From JBBRLG01 sp038231495 (lineage in GTDB: Bacteria; Planctomycetota; Planctomycetia; Gemmatales; Gemmataceae): a DNA stretch of 7,507 nt. The notes under the pieces were generated by a model. It made no database searches. It worked only from the letters and a program-made list of their open reading frames with translations, and was not told where the DNA came from. Location: positions 1-7,507 of the forward strand of contig JBBRLG010000378.1 in assembly GCA_038231495.1 (NCBI GenBank), read 5' to 3'. Positions 1-7,215 of the stretch are shown piece after piece. A program made the position numbers and the translations under genes. Positions within the stretch are counted from its first letter, which is position 1. The number at the start of each line of letters is the position of its first letter.

Positions 1-3000
1 GGGTTGACGGGCAACGGAACGACGCGGAGCACGCTGCGCTCGAGGGCGGCTGGCGAAAGCGGCTCCGCACGGTCAAAAGGGCCGGCGACGCTTGGCGTCG
101 CAGCCTCCTTTCGCGGCTGCTCTTCGTGCGAAGAGGAACCCGCCAGGAAGGCGACGATCTGCCGAAGGTTGTGCAGGGTGCCGAGGTGTTCGGGCTTGAT
201 CGGCGGCGCGTCGGGCAGGCGTTCTTGCAAGGCCGACAGGATTTCGACGCGCTTGATCGAGTCGATGCCCAGGTCGGCGTCCAGGGCCATGTCCAGTTCC
301 AGCATCTCCGGCGGGTAGCCCGTCTTCTCGGAGATGACTTCCAGCAAGACCCGGCTGATCTGCTCGTGGCCGACGTTGGCGACCGGCGTCGCGTGGGCCG
401 CACCGTTGACCGCTGGGACTGGCATGGCCGTGGGCCTTGTGCCCTCGCCGTTCGCCAGGAAAGCGACGATCTGCCGGAGGTTGTGCAGGGTGCCGAGGTG
501 TTCCGGCTTGATCGCCGGCGCGTCGGGCAGGCGCTCTTGCAGGGCCGACAGGATTTCGACGCGCTTGATCGAGTCGATGCCCAGGTCGGCGTCCAGGGCC
601 ATGTCCAGTTCCAGCATCTCCGGCGGGTAGCCTGTCTTTTCGGAGATCACGTCGAGCAGGATTTTTTCGAGGTTGGTCGTCGGGGGCGCCGCCACGACCG
701 CCGCTTGCGGCTTTGCAAGGATCGCCGCTTGCGGCTGAGCGCTCGAGCGCTCAGCCGCAAGCGGCAAAGGCGCGGCGGGCATCCCGAGGGAGGCCTGCAA
801 CAACCGCTGCTGTTGTTCGATGAGGAGGTGGACGCCACGCTGCGCACTTTCCTGACCGTCGAGAAATTGCCGATGCAGCAAGGCCGTCTGTTCCTGCATC
901 CGTTGCAGAGCCGACAGCGTATCGCGCGTGACTTGCAGCGCCTGAGTCAGGGCGGTCCCGTCGGCGACGACGGGGGCGGGTGTCGGCGGCGGAGTCGAAC
1001 GAGGACCAGTCATCGTCGGGTTCGCTGCTTCCTTCAAGAGGGGTTGCGGTCTTGCCGCTTGCGGCGTTGCGGTCGGCGGTCGCTTAGCCTTCGGCTTGAC
1101 GTAGTTCGCACCGCCCAGATCGACGGTAAACGTCGGCTTGCGCGACTCCGGGGACAACCGCCGTAGGCGCTCGGCACCGTCGTCCCACAGCGCCAGATGG
1201 ATGTCATATCCCAGCGAAGCAAGCCAGGCCAGGGTGGACGCCAGGTCGAAGAAGCCTGTGCGCTGCCCCGCCGAACCGTCCAGGGCGAACGCCTCGTGCG
1301 CGCGGCCTGCCAGGGTCGCGGCCACCATGCCCGTCAAGTGCGTCCGCGGCCCGACTTCGAGGAACGTGCGCACGCCGGCCCGGTACAACTCCTCAACCTC
1401 GGCGACGAACTCGACCGGCCGGGCCAGCTGTCCGGCCAGCAGATCGCGGGCCTGTGCCGGGTCGGACGGATACGGCCGCGCCGTCGTGTTGGCGTAAACG
1501 GGGACGCGCGCCGGTTGGAAGGTGACTCGTTCCAACTCGGCGCGAAACGGCTGCTCGGCGGCGGCGACCAGCGGGCTGTGAAACGCAGCCGCCACCGGCA
1601 ACCGGGTGCAACGCAGCTGCCGGGCCGCGAACGCCGCCGCCGCGCGTTCGATGGTTGCGGTCGGGCCGGACAGGACCGTCTGTTGCGGTGAATTCTTGTT
1701 CGCCAGCGTCAATTCCAGCTTCTCTTCGCGCAAGACCAGCGCGATGGCCTCCACCGGCGCCGACACGGCGAGCATCGACCCGGCATCGCCCTGGGCGTTT
1801 GCGCCGGCCGCGGCCATCAAGCGGCCGCGGGTCTGCGACACCGCGAAAAAGTCCGCCGGCGACAGGCAACCACCGGCACACAGGGCCGTCAATTCGCCGT
1901 AACTATGGCCGGCGAACGCGGCGGCTTCGACCCCGAACGCTTGCAGGACGTGGAACGCACCGAGGCTCACCGCGCCGAGCGCCGGCTGGGCAACATCGGT
2001 CGCGCGCAGCAGTGTTTCGTTCGCCGTCTTTGTCGCGGCGTCGAACGCGGGCAGCGGATAAATAAGGTCGCTCAAGCGCGGCTTGCGCCCGGTCGCGGCA
2101 TCCGCGGCGGCCAACGAATCGTGGGCTGCCGGGAAGTGACACGCCAGGTCGCGCATCATGCCGACGTACTGCGCCCCCTGCCCCGGAAACAACGCGGCCA
2201 GCTTGCCTTCCGGTTCATCGCTGCCGTAGTAAATGCCTTCGGGACTGCGCCAGGTTTGCTTGCCCCCATTCTTGGTCAGCAACGTGCGAGCGCTCCCCAG
2301 CAGCTTCGCAATGTCGCTGCGGCCGTTTTCGACGACCAGGAATAATCGACACTTGCCCAGCGCCGCCGCGCGCGACCGCGCGGCCCGGACGCGCAGGTCG
2401 GGCCATTTGAGGTCGACCGGGAAAGCCGCCAGTTGCGTGGCAACGGTCTGCGGATCGTCGCCGGTGAAGGCCAGGATTTGCACGTCGCCGTCCCAGTCGA
2501 TTGCGGGCTTGCGCGCGTCGGCCTCCTCCAGTACGCAATGAAAATTGCTGCCGCCGAAGCCGAACGCGCTGACGCCGGCACGGCGCGGGTGGTCGGGCGA
2601 CGGCAGCCACGGCCGTTTTTCGGTGCTGACGTAGAACGGCGTCCGGCCTGGCCGCAGCGCCTCGGTGGGTTGCTTCACCTTGATCGTCGGCGGCAGCACC
2701 TTGTGATACAGCGCGGCCGCCGCCTTGATGAGGCCCGCCGCCCCCGCCGCGGCCTTCGTGTGGCCGATCTGCGATTTGACCGAGCCGAGGGCGCACCACG
2801 TCCCGGTACGGCCGGTGCCCTGGTACACCTGCGTCAGCGCCGCCACTTCCGTCGCGTCGCCGACCTTCGTGCCGGTGCCGTGTGCTTCCAGCAGTTCGAT
2901 CGTGTCCGGCGTGACGCCCGCCCGGCGGTAGGCCTGTTTCAACGCCTCGATCTGACCTTCCGCCTTGGGCGCATAGATCGCATTGCCTTTGCCGTCACTC

Positions 3001-3929
3001 GACGTACCCATGCCGCGAATGACGGCATAAATGCGGTCGCCGTCCCGGCGGGCGTCGGCCAGGCGCTTCAGGATGACCACGCCCAGCCCTTCGCCCAGGA
3101 TGGTGCCGTCGCCGTTCACGTCGAACGGCCGGGCGTTGCCGCTGGGCGACAGGGCCGGCGTCTTGCTGAAGCACATGTACATAAAGATGTCGTTGAACGT
3201 ATCGACGCCGCCCGTTATTACGAGGTCGGCGCGGCCCGTCTGCAACTCCATTGAGGCCAGGTGGACGGCGCTTAACGAACTGGCGCAGGCGGCGTCCACG
3301 ACGCAGTTGGTGCCGCCCAGGTCGAAGCGGTTGGCGATGCGGCCCGCGACCACGTTGCCCAGCAAGCCGGGGAAAGAACTCTCCTGCCAGCCGACGTAGG
3401 AATCGCCGATGCGCTGCACCACGTCGTCGGCCACGCTTGTTTCGACGCCGGCTTCTTTCAAGGCCCGCCGCCAGATCGGGTGGCCCAGGCGCGCGCCGAG
3501 CGGGATCACCAGTTCCAGCGCGCCCGTCACGCCGAGGATGACGCTGACGCTGCCGCGGTCGAGTGCCTTGCCTTGCGCACCCTCGCCGCCGACCGCGTAG
3601 CCGGCGTCCGCCAGGGCCTGTTGCGCGGCGACGAGGCCGAGGAGTTGCGCCGTGTCGGTGGCCTCGATGCTGTTGGGCGCGATGCCGTAAGCGGCGGGGT
3701 TGAACGCCACCGGCGACAGGAAGCCGCCGCGGTTGGCGTAGGTCAAGTCGGGCCGCTTGGGGTCGGCGTGGAAATAGTCGTCGGGCCGCCAGTAGCCGGC
3801 CGGCACGTCCGTGATGCCGTCCGCGCCCTTGACGATGTTGGCCCAGTAGCCCTCAAGGTCGTTCGCGCCGGGGAAAAGACAGCCGATGCCGATGATCGCC
3901 AACGGCTGTTCGTGGTCTGCGGGGTTCAA
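1..3929 (-). CDS. PfaA/HglE-like type I polyketide synthase (KS-AT-ACP-ACP...), 3' end outside window
   Basis: This is a large iterative type I synthase subunit of the secondary-lipid (PUFA synthase-like) kind. 1309 codons are visible without a stop and the gene continues past the left edge. The ketosynthase covers about residues 9-470, with active-site Cys215 in VVDAACASSL, His350 in EAHGTGT, His390 in GHTKAAAG, and the C-terminal FGFGGSNFH motif. The acyltransferase covers about 577-880, with FPGQGAQ, nucleophile Ser676 in GHSYGE, Arg701 in TRG, and His784 in AAFHSP, which resembles the xAFH signature of malonyl-specific ATs. A Pro/Ala/Gln linker with a coiled-coil-like stretch (about 992-1046) leads to two ACPs with Ser1120 and Ser1224, each in LGIDSIKRVEI. 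Residues after 1265 look like the lead-in to a ketoreductase (ALERSVLRVVPLP), which is inference. The TTG start is forced: an in-frame TGA lies at 3963-3965, no other start codon follows it, and residue 10 already begins the KS fold. The start overlaps the PfaD stop (TTGA), so the two genes are probably translationally coupled. KS wording such as CFSKTPALS and RPFDVNGDGT favours the PfaA/HglE branch. The exact product is unknown. Confidence 0.93.
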   Translation of the reverse strand, partial: MNPADHEQPLAIIGIGCLFPGANDLEGYWANIVKGADGITDVPAGYWRPDDYFHADPKRPDLTYANRGGFLSPVAFNPAAYGIAPNSIEATDTAQLLGLVAAQQALADAGYAVGGEGAQGKALDRGSVSVILGVTGALELVIPLGARLGHPIWRRALKEAGVETSVADDVVQRIGDSYVGWQESSFPGLLGNVVAGRIANRFDLGGTNCVVDAACASSLSAVHLASMELQTGRADLVITGGVDTFNDIFMYMCFSKTPALSPSGNARPFDVNGDGTILGEGLGVVILKRLADARRDGDRIYAVIRGMGTSSDGKGNAIYAPKAEGQIEALKQAYRRAGVTPDTIELLEAHGTGTKVGDATEVAALTQVYQGTGRTGTWCALGSVKSQIGHTKAAAGAAGLIKAAAALYHKVLPPTIKVKQPTEALRPGRTPFYVSTEKRPWLPSPDHPRRAGVSAFGFGGSNFHCVLEEADARKPAIDWDGDVQILAFTGDDPQTVATQLAAFPVDLKWPDLRVRAARSRAAALGKCRLFLVVENGRSDIAKLLGSARTLLTKNGGKQTWRSPEGIYYGSDEPEGKLAALFPGQGAQYVGMMRDLACHFPAAHDSLAAADAATGRKPRLSDLIYPLPAFDAATKTANETLLRATDVAQPALGAVSLGAFHVLQAFGVEAAAFAGHSYGELTALCAGGCLSPADFFAVSQTRGRLMAAAGANAQGDAGSMLAVSAPVEAIALVLREEKLELTLANKNSPQQTVLSGPTATIERAAAAFAARQLRCTRLPVAAAFHSPLVAAAEQPFRAELERVTFQPARVPVYANTTARPYPSDPAQARDLLAGQLARPVEFVAEVEELYRAGVRTFLEVGPRTHLTGMVAATLAGRAHEAFALDGSAGQRTGFFDLASTLAWLASLGYDIHLALWDDGAERLRRLSPESRKPTFTVDLGGANYVKPKAKRPPTATPQAARPQPLLKEAANPTMTGPRSTPPPTPAPVVADGTALTQALQVTRDTLSALQRMQEQTALLHRQFLDGQESAQRGVHLLIEQQQRLLQASLGMPAAPLPLAAERSSAQPQAAILAKPQAAVVAAPPTTNLEKILLDVISEKTGYPPEMLELDMALDADLGIDSIKRVEILSALQERLPDAPAIKPEHLGTLHNLRQIVAFLANGEGTRPTAMPVPAVNGAAHATPVANVGHEQISRVLLEVISEKTGYPPEMLELDMALDADLGIDSIKRVEILSALQERLPDAPPIKPEHLGTLHNLRQIVAFLAGSSSHEEQPRKEAATPSVAGPFDRAEPLSPAALERSVLRVVPLPVN
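138..362 (-). other. ACP domain 2 of the synthase
   Basis: Residues 1190-1264 of the synthase form the second acyl carrier domain. The 4'-phosphopantetheine would attach to Ser1224 (codon at 258-260) in DADLGIDSIKRVEIL. The GIDSIKRVE wording is typical of ACPs from PUFA-type synthases. It differs from ACP 1 at only a few residues, such as ISRVLLEV for LEKILLDV and APPIKPE for APAIKPE. It is followed by a hydrophilic linker rather than a third ACP, so the array visible here has exactly two. Confidence 0.92.
142..335. repeat. Direct repeat, copy 1 (encodes ACP 2)
   Basis: Positions 142-335 align without gaps to 454-647 at a constant offset of 312 bases, with about eight mismatches over 194 bp by eye. 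Positions 231-320 are identical to 543-632, a 90-bp exact match that includes the phosphopantetheine-site codons. Flanking linker DNA is not similar. Confidence 0.95.
450..671 (-). other. ACP domain 1 of the synthase
   Basis: Residues 1087-1160 form the first acyl carrier domain, with the predicted phosphopantetheine site at Ser1120 (codon at 570-572). It follows the Ala/Pro/Gln-rich linker and is separated from ACP 2 by about 30 residues rich in Ala, Pro, Val and Thr. Tandem ACPs are a hallmark of PUFA-type synthases, where copy number influences yield (known for the family). Two copies is at the low end. Confidence 0.92.
454..647. repeat. Direct repeat, copy 2 (encodes ACP 1)
   Basis: This is the partner of the repeat at 142-335. 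Most differences fall near the ends of the unit, while the centre is exact even at synonymous positions. That pattern fits recent duplication or gene conversion better than selection on protein sequence alone. Confidence 0.95.
700..711. repeat. GCCGCTTGCGGC 12-mer, direct copy upstream of the palindrome
   Basis: The same 12-mer occurs at 724-735, inverted at 754-765, and again at 1054-1065, all within the synthase linker DNA. The three same-orientation copies share one reading phase and each encodes Pro-Gln-Ala-Ala. The unit is itself a near-palindrome (GCCGC-TT-GCGGC), which resembles REP-type elements. Confidence 0.85.
724..765. repeat. Perfect 42-bp palindrome inside the AT-ACP linker
   Basis: The 21-base arms are exactly complementary and centred on CTCGAG at 742-747, with no loop. 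Each arm begins or ends with the 12-mer GCCGCTTGCGGC or its complement. It lies wholly inside the synthase gene and encodes a low-complexity linker (roughly LPLAAERSSAQPQAA), so an insertion here would be tolerated. In RNA it would form a very stable hairpin between the AT and ACP coding segments. Confidence 0.95.
792..956 (-). other. Coiled-coil-like segment in the AT-ACP linker
   Basis: Residues about 992-1046 are rich in Leu and Gln with a heptad-like rhythm, for example LTQALQVTRDTLSALQRMQE and later VHLLIEQQQRLLQASLG. It breaks a Pro/Ala-rich disordered linker. Glutamine-rich helices of this sort occur after the AT in related iterative synthases and may help dimerisation. That role is inference. 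Confidence 0.6.
1054..1065. repeat. GCCGCTTGCGGC 12-mer, distal copy
   Basis: This is a fourth copy of the 12-mer, about 290 bp from the palindrome, at the start of the same interdomain linker (residues TPQAAR). I saw no copy in the KS, AT or PfaD coding DNA, so the element is concentrated in linker-coding sequence. Confidence 0.8.
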
Positions 3930-5509
3930 GCAAGTATCCTCTCGGTTGTCTGCAAGCGCTCTTCAATCGGTTCCCGTTGCAGCGGCGTCACTCGGACGGC
4001 CGCGCTATCGACGGCAACGCCCTGCCAGCGCAACATCTGCACGCGCAGCGTCACGACGGCCCCGTGCAGGAGGTTCAGCGCCAGCGTCACGACCCGACGG
4101 TTCTGCGGCAGTTCCAGGAACGAGCCTTTGGCCCACTCGTACAACGCGCCCATCGCCGGGCCGCACCACACCTGGTAATCGAGCTTGCGCGTCGGCTCGC
4201 CGGCGTTGGCCCAGCGCGACGACTGGCCCAAGTACCAGCGGAACACCAAAGCCATTTTATGCTTCGGGTCGCGCTCGGCTCGTTCGACCTGTCCCGGATC
4301 GCGCTGCTGAAAGTAGACGCGCGTCTGGCCCCATATCTCTTCCAGGGGCGCGCGAAAGAGGTTTTTTTCGAGTGCCGCGCGTTCGGCAATCGGCAGTTCG
4401 TCCAGACTGCTGTGGGTGCGATACAGTTCGTACAACTTGGCCGCGCGCATCGCGAACATGGTGCCGCGCTTGAGCACCTGCACCTTGACGCCCATTTCAA
4501 ACATGTCGGCGGCGGGTGCCATCGTCACGTCGGCCTGTTCGGCCTGGGCCAGCATCGTCCGCACCACGTCCGACGAACCGGACTCGACGCACGCCTGGTT
4601 GATCGAGCCGGTGACGAGGTAGTCGGCCCCCATCGCAAACGCGGCGGCGGCACCCGCCGGCGTCGCGATGCCGCCGGCCGCGCCGACGCGCAGCGGATTG
4701 GCGTAACGGTGGGTTGCCTGCAAACGGTCGCGCAACGCCAGCATCGTCGGCAGCAGCGTGATTGCCGGGCGGTTGTCGGTGTGGCCGCCGGAATCCGCCT
4801 CCGCCGTCAAATCTTGCGCGACCGGAACCGTCGCCGCCAACCGCGCCTGTGCCGCCGTCAGGTCGCCCCGCCGCACCAGTTCTTGCAACAGGCGCTCCGG
4901 CGGCGGCGCGAAGAATTTACTCGCCACTTCGACGCGCGACACCTTGACGACGACGCGGTTGGGCGTGACGACGCGCCCCTCGGCGTCGATATGAATGCCG
5001 TGGAGCCGGTAGCGCACCACGGCCGGCGTCAGGTCCAGGTACGCCGACGCTTCGACGAGTCGGACGCCGCGGCGCAAATACAAATCGACGACGGCTTCTT
5101 CCAGTGCCGGGTCGTTGGGGCTGTGAATGAGGTTGAAGCCAAAGGGCAGGTCGCCGAGGTTTTGCGTAATGCGGTCGATGGCGGCCTCGACCCGCTGCAA
5201 CGACAGCCCCGCCGCGCCGAAAAAGCCGAGCATGCCGGCCCGGCCCATCTCTTCCACAATGTCGGCCGAGCCGATGCCGTTGGCCATCGCGCCGGTGACG
5301 TAGGCGTAGCGCAAGCCGTGGTCGGCCCGGAAGCCGGCGTCGCCCAGGTCTTCCAGACGCAGGGCCGGTACGAACGGACCCGATGCCGAGCCGTTTGCAT
5401 TTAACTGCGCAATGCCGCCGGGGCCGGCAACGACGTGCAGCGGCCGGCGAATGTCGCGCAGGGCGTCGGCCAGGGCCGGGTCAACGAGCATGGAAAATAC
5501 CGTAACCAA
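3926..5509 (-). CDS. pfaD: PfaD-family FMN-dependent trans-acting enoyl reductase
   Basis: The 527-residue protein belongs to the PfaD branch of the nitronate monooxygenase/2-nitropropane dioxygenase-like TIM barrels. Known members reduce enoyl-ACP intermediates in trans for PUFA-type and some trans-AT synthases. Visible signatures are an N-terminal RPLHVVAGPGGIAQLN stretch (22-37), the barrel motif ADSGGHTDNRP with the probable active-site His243, and the FMN-phosphate region VGAAGGIATP (275-284) followed by VTGSINQA (299-306). The C-terminal block CGPAMGALYEWAKGSFLELP (449-468) is characteristic of the subfamily. Length is normal for PfaD. The start is uncertain. An in-frame TGA at 5522-5524 leaves only TTG at 5509, preceded by a weak GAGAG about nine bases upstream, or ATG at 5491, which would give 521 residues and has no visible ribosome site. 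The stop overlaps the start of the synthase gene, which implies one transcript and coupled dosage. Family assignment is firm; the substrate of this particular enzyme is inferred from its neighbour. Confidence 0.93.
   Translation of the reverse strand: MVTVFSMLVDPALADALRDIRRPLHVVAGPGGIAQLNANGSASGPFVPALRLEDLGDAGFRADHGLRYAYVTGAMANGIGSADIVEEMGRAGMLGFFGAAGLSLQRVEAAIDRITQNLGDLPFGFNLIHSPNDPALEEAVVDLYLRRGVRLVEASAYLDLTPAVVRYRLHGIHIDAEGRVVTPNRVVVKVSRVEVASKFFAPPPERLLQELVRRGDLTAAQARLAATVPVAQDLTAEADSGGHTDNRPAITLLPTMLALRDRLQATHRYANPLRVGAAGGIATPAGAAAAFAMGADYLVTGSINQACVESGSSDVVRTMLAQAEQADVTMAPAADMFEMGVKVQVLKRGTMFAMRAAKLYELYRTHSSLDELPIAERAALEKNLFRAPLEEIWGQTRVYFQQRDPGQVERAERDPKHKMALVFRWYLGQSSRWANAGEPTRKLDYQVWCGPAMGALYEWAKGSFLELPQNRRVVTLALNLLHGAVVTLRVQMLRWQGVAVDSAAVRVTPLQREPIEERLQTTERILA
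3938..3943 (-). promoter_or_regulatory. Ribosome binding site for the synthase gene
   Basis: The minus strand reads GAGAGG, eight bases before the TTG start at 3929 and inside the last codons of pfaD. With the TTGA stop/start overlap, it supports the unusual TTG start and translational coupling of the two genes. Confidence 0.6.
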
Positions 5510-5800
5510 ACGGATAGACTCTCATCAGGAAAATGATACCGCTTCCCCACGCGGTTCGCCACTACCCGCCAAAGTCGGGCCGTCCCTCTTATCTGGACAC
5601 CCCGCCCCCGGTTTCTCTTCCCCCACTTGCCTCTTTCCTTCAAGTCCACCCATTCGCGGCGACGATTTAGGTAAAACGGCGTGTTCCGGGCGCGACGGGC
5701 CGCGCCCCGGTGGCATACTTGTCGGGCCGGCGACGGTCGGTTTGGGTTTCCTCTGGCAATAGTCTGCTCACCATCGGGCGGGGGACGGGTAGGCCGAACC
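5510..5800. other. Divergent intergenic region between pfaD and the secreted protein gene
   Basis: The 291 bp separate two divergently transcribed genes, so promoters for both should lie here. I see a pyrimidine-rich stretch at about 5609-5650, and a GC-rich hairpin with 7-base arms (5688-5694 and 5701-5707) that would sit in the leader of the rightward gene. Open frames crossing this region have no recognisable protein features and shift composition, so I call no gene here. Confidence 0.6.
5533..5538 (-). promoter_or_regulatory. Possible -10 element for the pfaD-synthase unit
   Basis: The minus strand reads TATCAT, five of six matches to the sigma-70 -10 consensus, 23 bases before the TTG start of pfaD. 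No convincing -35 box is visible at the expected spacing, so this is only a candidate. Confidence 0.25.
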
Positions 5801-7207
5801 ATGACCCTTTTCCTTCAGGGATCGTTGCGGCGGTGGCGGGGCGCGGCAAGCCTCGCGCTGGCGCTGGTTGCGGCCGTCGGGCTGGCCCCGGTCCTGTCGG
5901 TCGCCCGCGCCCAGGACGGCGACGGCGTTTACTATTCGCCCAAGGCCGCCTTTCTGATCCCGTTTACCACCGACCCGACGGACAAGCGCATCAAGTCGGT
6001 GATCCTCCACGTTTCCGAGGACCAGGGCCGCACCTATAACGTCTCCACCACGGTCAACGCTCCCGGACCCACCACCCGCGCCGACGACAAGGTCTTTCGC
6101 TTCACTTCCAAAAAAGACGGCTGGTACTGGTTCGTCGTGCAAACGCAGGACTTCGACGGCGGCCTGCACCCACCCAACCTCAACACCGTCCAGCCCGGCC
6201 TCAAGGTGTGCGTCGATACCCAGCAGCCGCAAGTGACGCTCAACCCCGTGCTGACGCCGAAAGAGGGCACCGTCGGCGTCGTTTGGACCGTAGAGGATGA
6301 AAACGTCAAGCTGCTCAGCATGCGCCTGGAATACCGCATCCTGCCGCGCAACGACTGGGCCGAGTTGCCGATCCAGAAGCTGGCCCAGGGCGAGTACGGC
6401 TGGAACCCCGGCACGACGAGCGAGTTGGAAGTGCGCCTGACCGTGCAAGACAAGGCCGGCAACGAGACGGTAAAAAAGCTTGCCATCACGCCCGGTGCCG
6501 GCAGCGGTCCAAATGGTGTCGGCACCAACCCCGTCAAACCGATGGGCGTGGCTGGCGACCCGCCGCCGCGCGGCAAGGTCCTGATGGTGAACAAGCGTAA
6601 GATTCAGCTCAATTACAAGATCGACGACGTGGGGCCGTCGGACGTGTCCACCATCGAGGTGTGGTACACGCTCGACACGAAGAAATGGAACCTCTACAGC
6701 AAGAACGCGCCGCGCACGTCGCCGTTCGTGGTCGAAGTCGCCGGCGAAGGCCGTTACGGGTTCACGATGATCGCCAAGAGCGGCGTCGGTTTCGGCGACG
6801 CGGCACCGGGGCCGGGCGACGAGCCGCAAATCTGGGTCGAGGTCGATGAGACGCCGCCGGTGGTGCGCCTCATCAGCGTGGACGTGGGCCGCGGTCCGGA
6901 CCAGGGGACGATGAAAATTCTCTGGAACGCCACGGACAAGTTCCTGGCCGACAAGCCGGTGACGCTCTCGTTCGCCGCGTCCGAAAACGGCACCGCGGTA
7001 AGCCAATGGACGCCGATCGCCCAGGGCATACCGAACGACGGCAAATACGTCTGGCAAATGCCGAAGGACGTGCCGTTCAAGTTGCACATCAAGGTCGAGG
7101 CGACGGACCAGGCGGGCAACGTGGGCAAGGACGAGACGCGCCAGGCGGTGCCGGTGGACCTGAAAGTGCCAAAGGCGATCATCACCGGGGCGGAAGCGGG
7201 GAAGTGA
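5801..7207 (+). CDS. Secreted protein of unknown function with A-B-A-B Ig-like repeat domains
   Basis: The 468-residue protein begins with a classical signal peptide: basic MTLFLQGSLRRWRG, a hydrophobic core (about 15-33) and a likely signal peptidase I site after ARA (residue 37). The ATG at 5801 is preferred over a GTG at 5681 because it places the signal peptide at the N terminus; the upstream residues look like translated leader. The mature part is beta-rich. I see two domain types that alternate. A1 (about 42-138) and A2 (about 259-348) each end in a W/Y-G/WF strand and a PxxxVxVD(T/E)xxP boundary. B1 (about 139-230) and B2 (about 349-457) each begin QVTL or VVRL and end V(Q/T)D(K/Q)AGN. 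A Gly/Pro-rich linker (231-258) joins the halves. AGN endings are common in Ig-like and fibronectin-III-like surface domains. No catalytic motif, sortase signal or transmembrane anchor is visible, so it is probably periplasmic or exported. A structural or binding role is inference. No named family is recognised. Confidence 0.88.
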   Translation: MTLFLQGSLRRWRGAASLALALVAAVGLAPVLSVARAQDGDGVYYSPKAAFLIPFTTDPTDKRIKSVILHVSEDQGRTYNVSTTVNAPGPTTRADDKVFRFTSKKDGWYWFVVQTQDFDGGLHPPNLNTVQPGLKVCVDTQQPQVTLNPVLTPKEGTVGVVWTVEDENVKLLSMRLEYRILPRNDWAELPIQKLAQGEYGWNPGTTSELEVRLTVQDKAGNETVKKLAITPGAGSGPNGVGTNPVKPMGVAGDPPPRGKVLMVNKRKIQLNYKIDDVGPSDVSTIEVWYTLDTKKWNLYSKNAPRTSPFVVEVAGEGRYGFTMIAKSGVGFGDAAPGPGDEPQIWVEVDETPPVVRLISVDVGRGPDQGTMKILWNATDKFLADKPVTLSFAASENGTAVSQWTPIAQGIPNDGKYVWQMPKDVPFKLHIKVEATDQAGNVGKDETRQAVPVDLKVPKAIITGAEAGK

Positions 7208-7215
7208 AAAAGAGT

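Noticed and set aside
126..1166. A 346-residue plus-strand open frame antisense to the synthase, with internally repeated peptides, plus similar shorter ones at 4-318 and 334-630.
   Set aside because: These are shadows of the GC-rich synthase gene. Their internal repeats only mirror the duplicated ACP DNA, and the peptides are Arg-rich and unlike any protein.
3977..5404. A 475-residue plus-strand open frame antisense to pfaD.
   Set aside because: The minus-strand frame carries clear PfaD motifs; the plus-strand translation is His/Arg/Ala-rich with no recognisable domain.
5681..5800. A 40-residue N-terminal extension of the secreted protein from GTG at 5681.
   Set aside because: It would bury the signal peptide internally. 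The ATG at 5801 gives a textbook N-terminal signal sequence.
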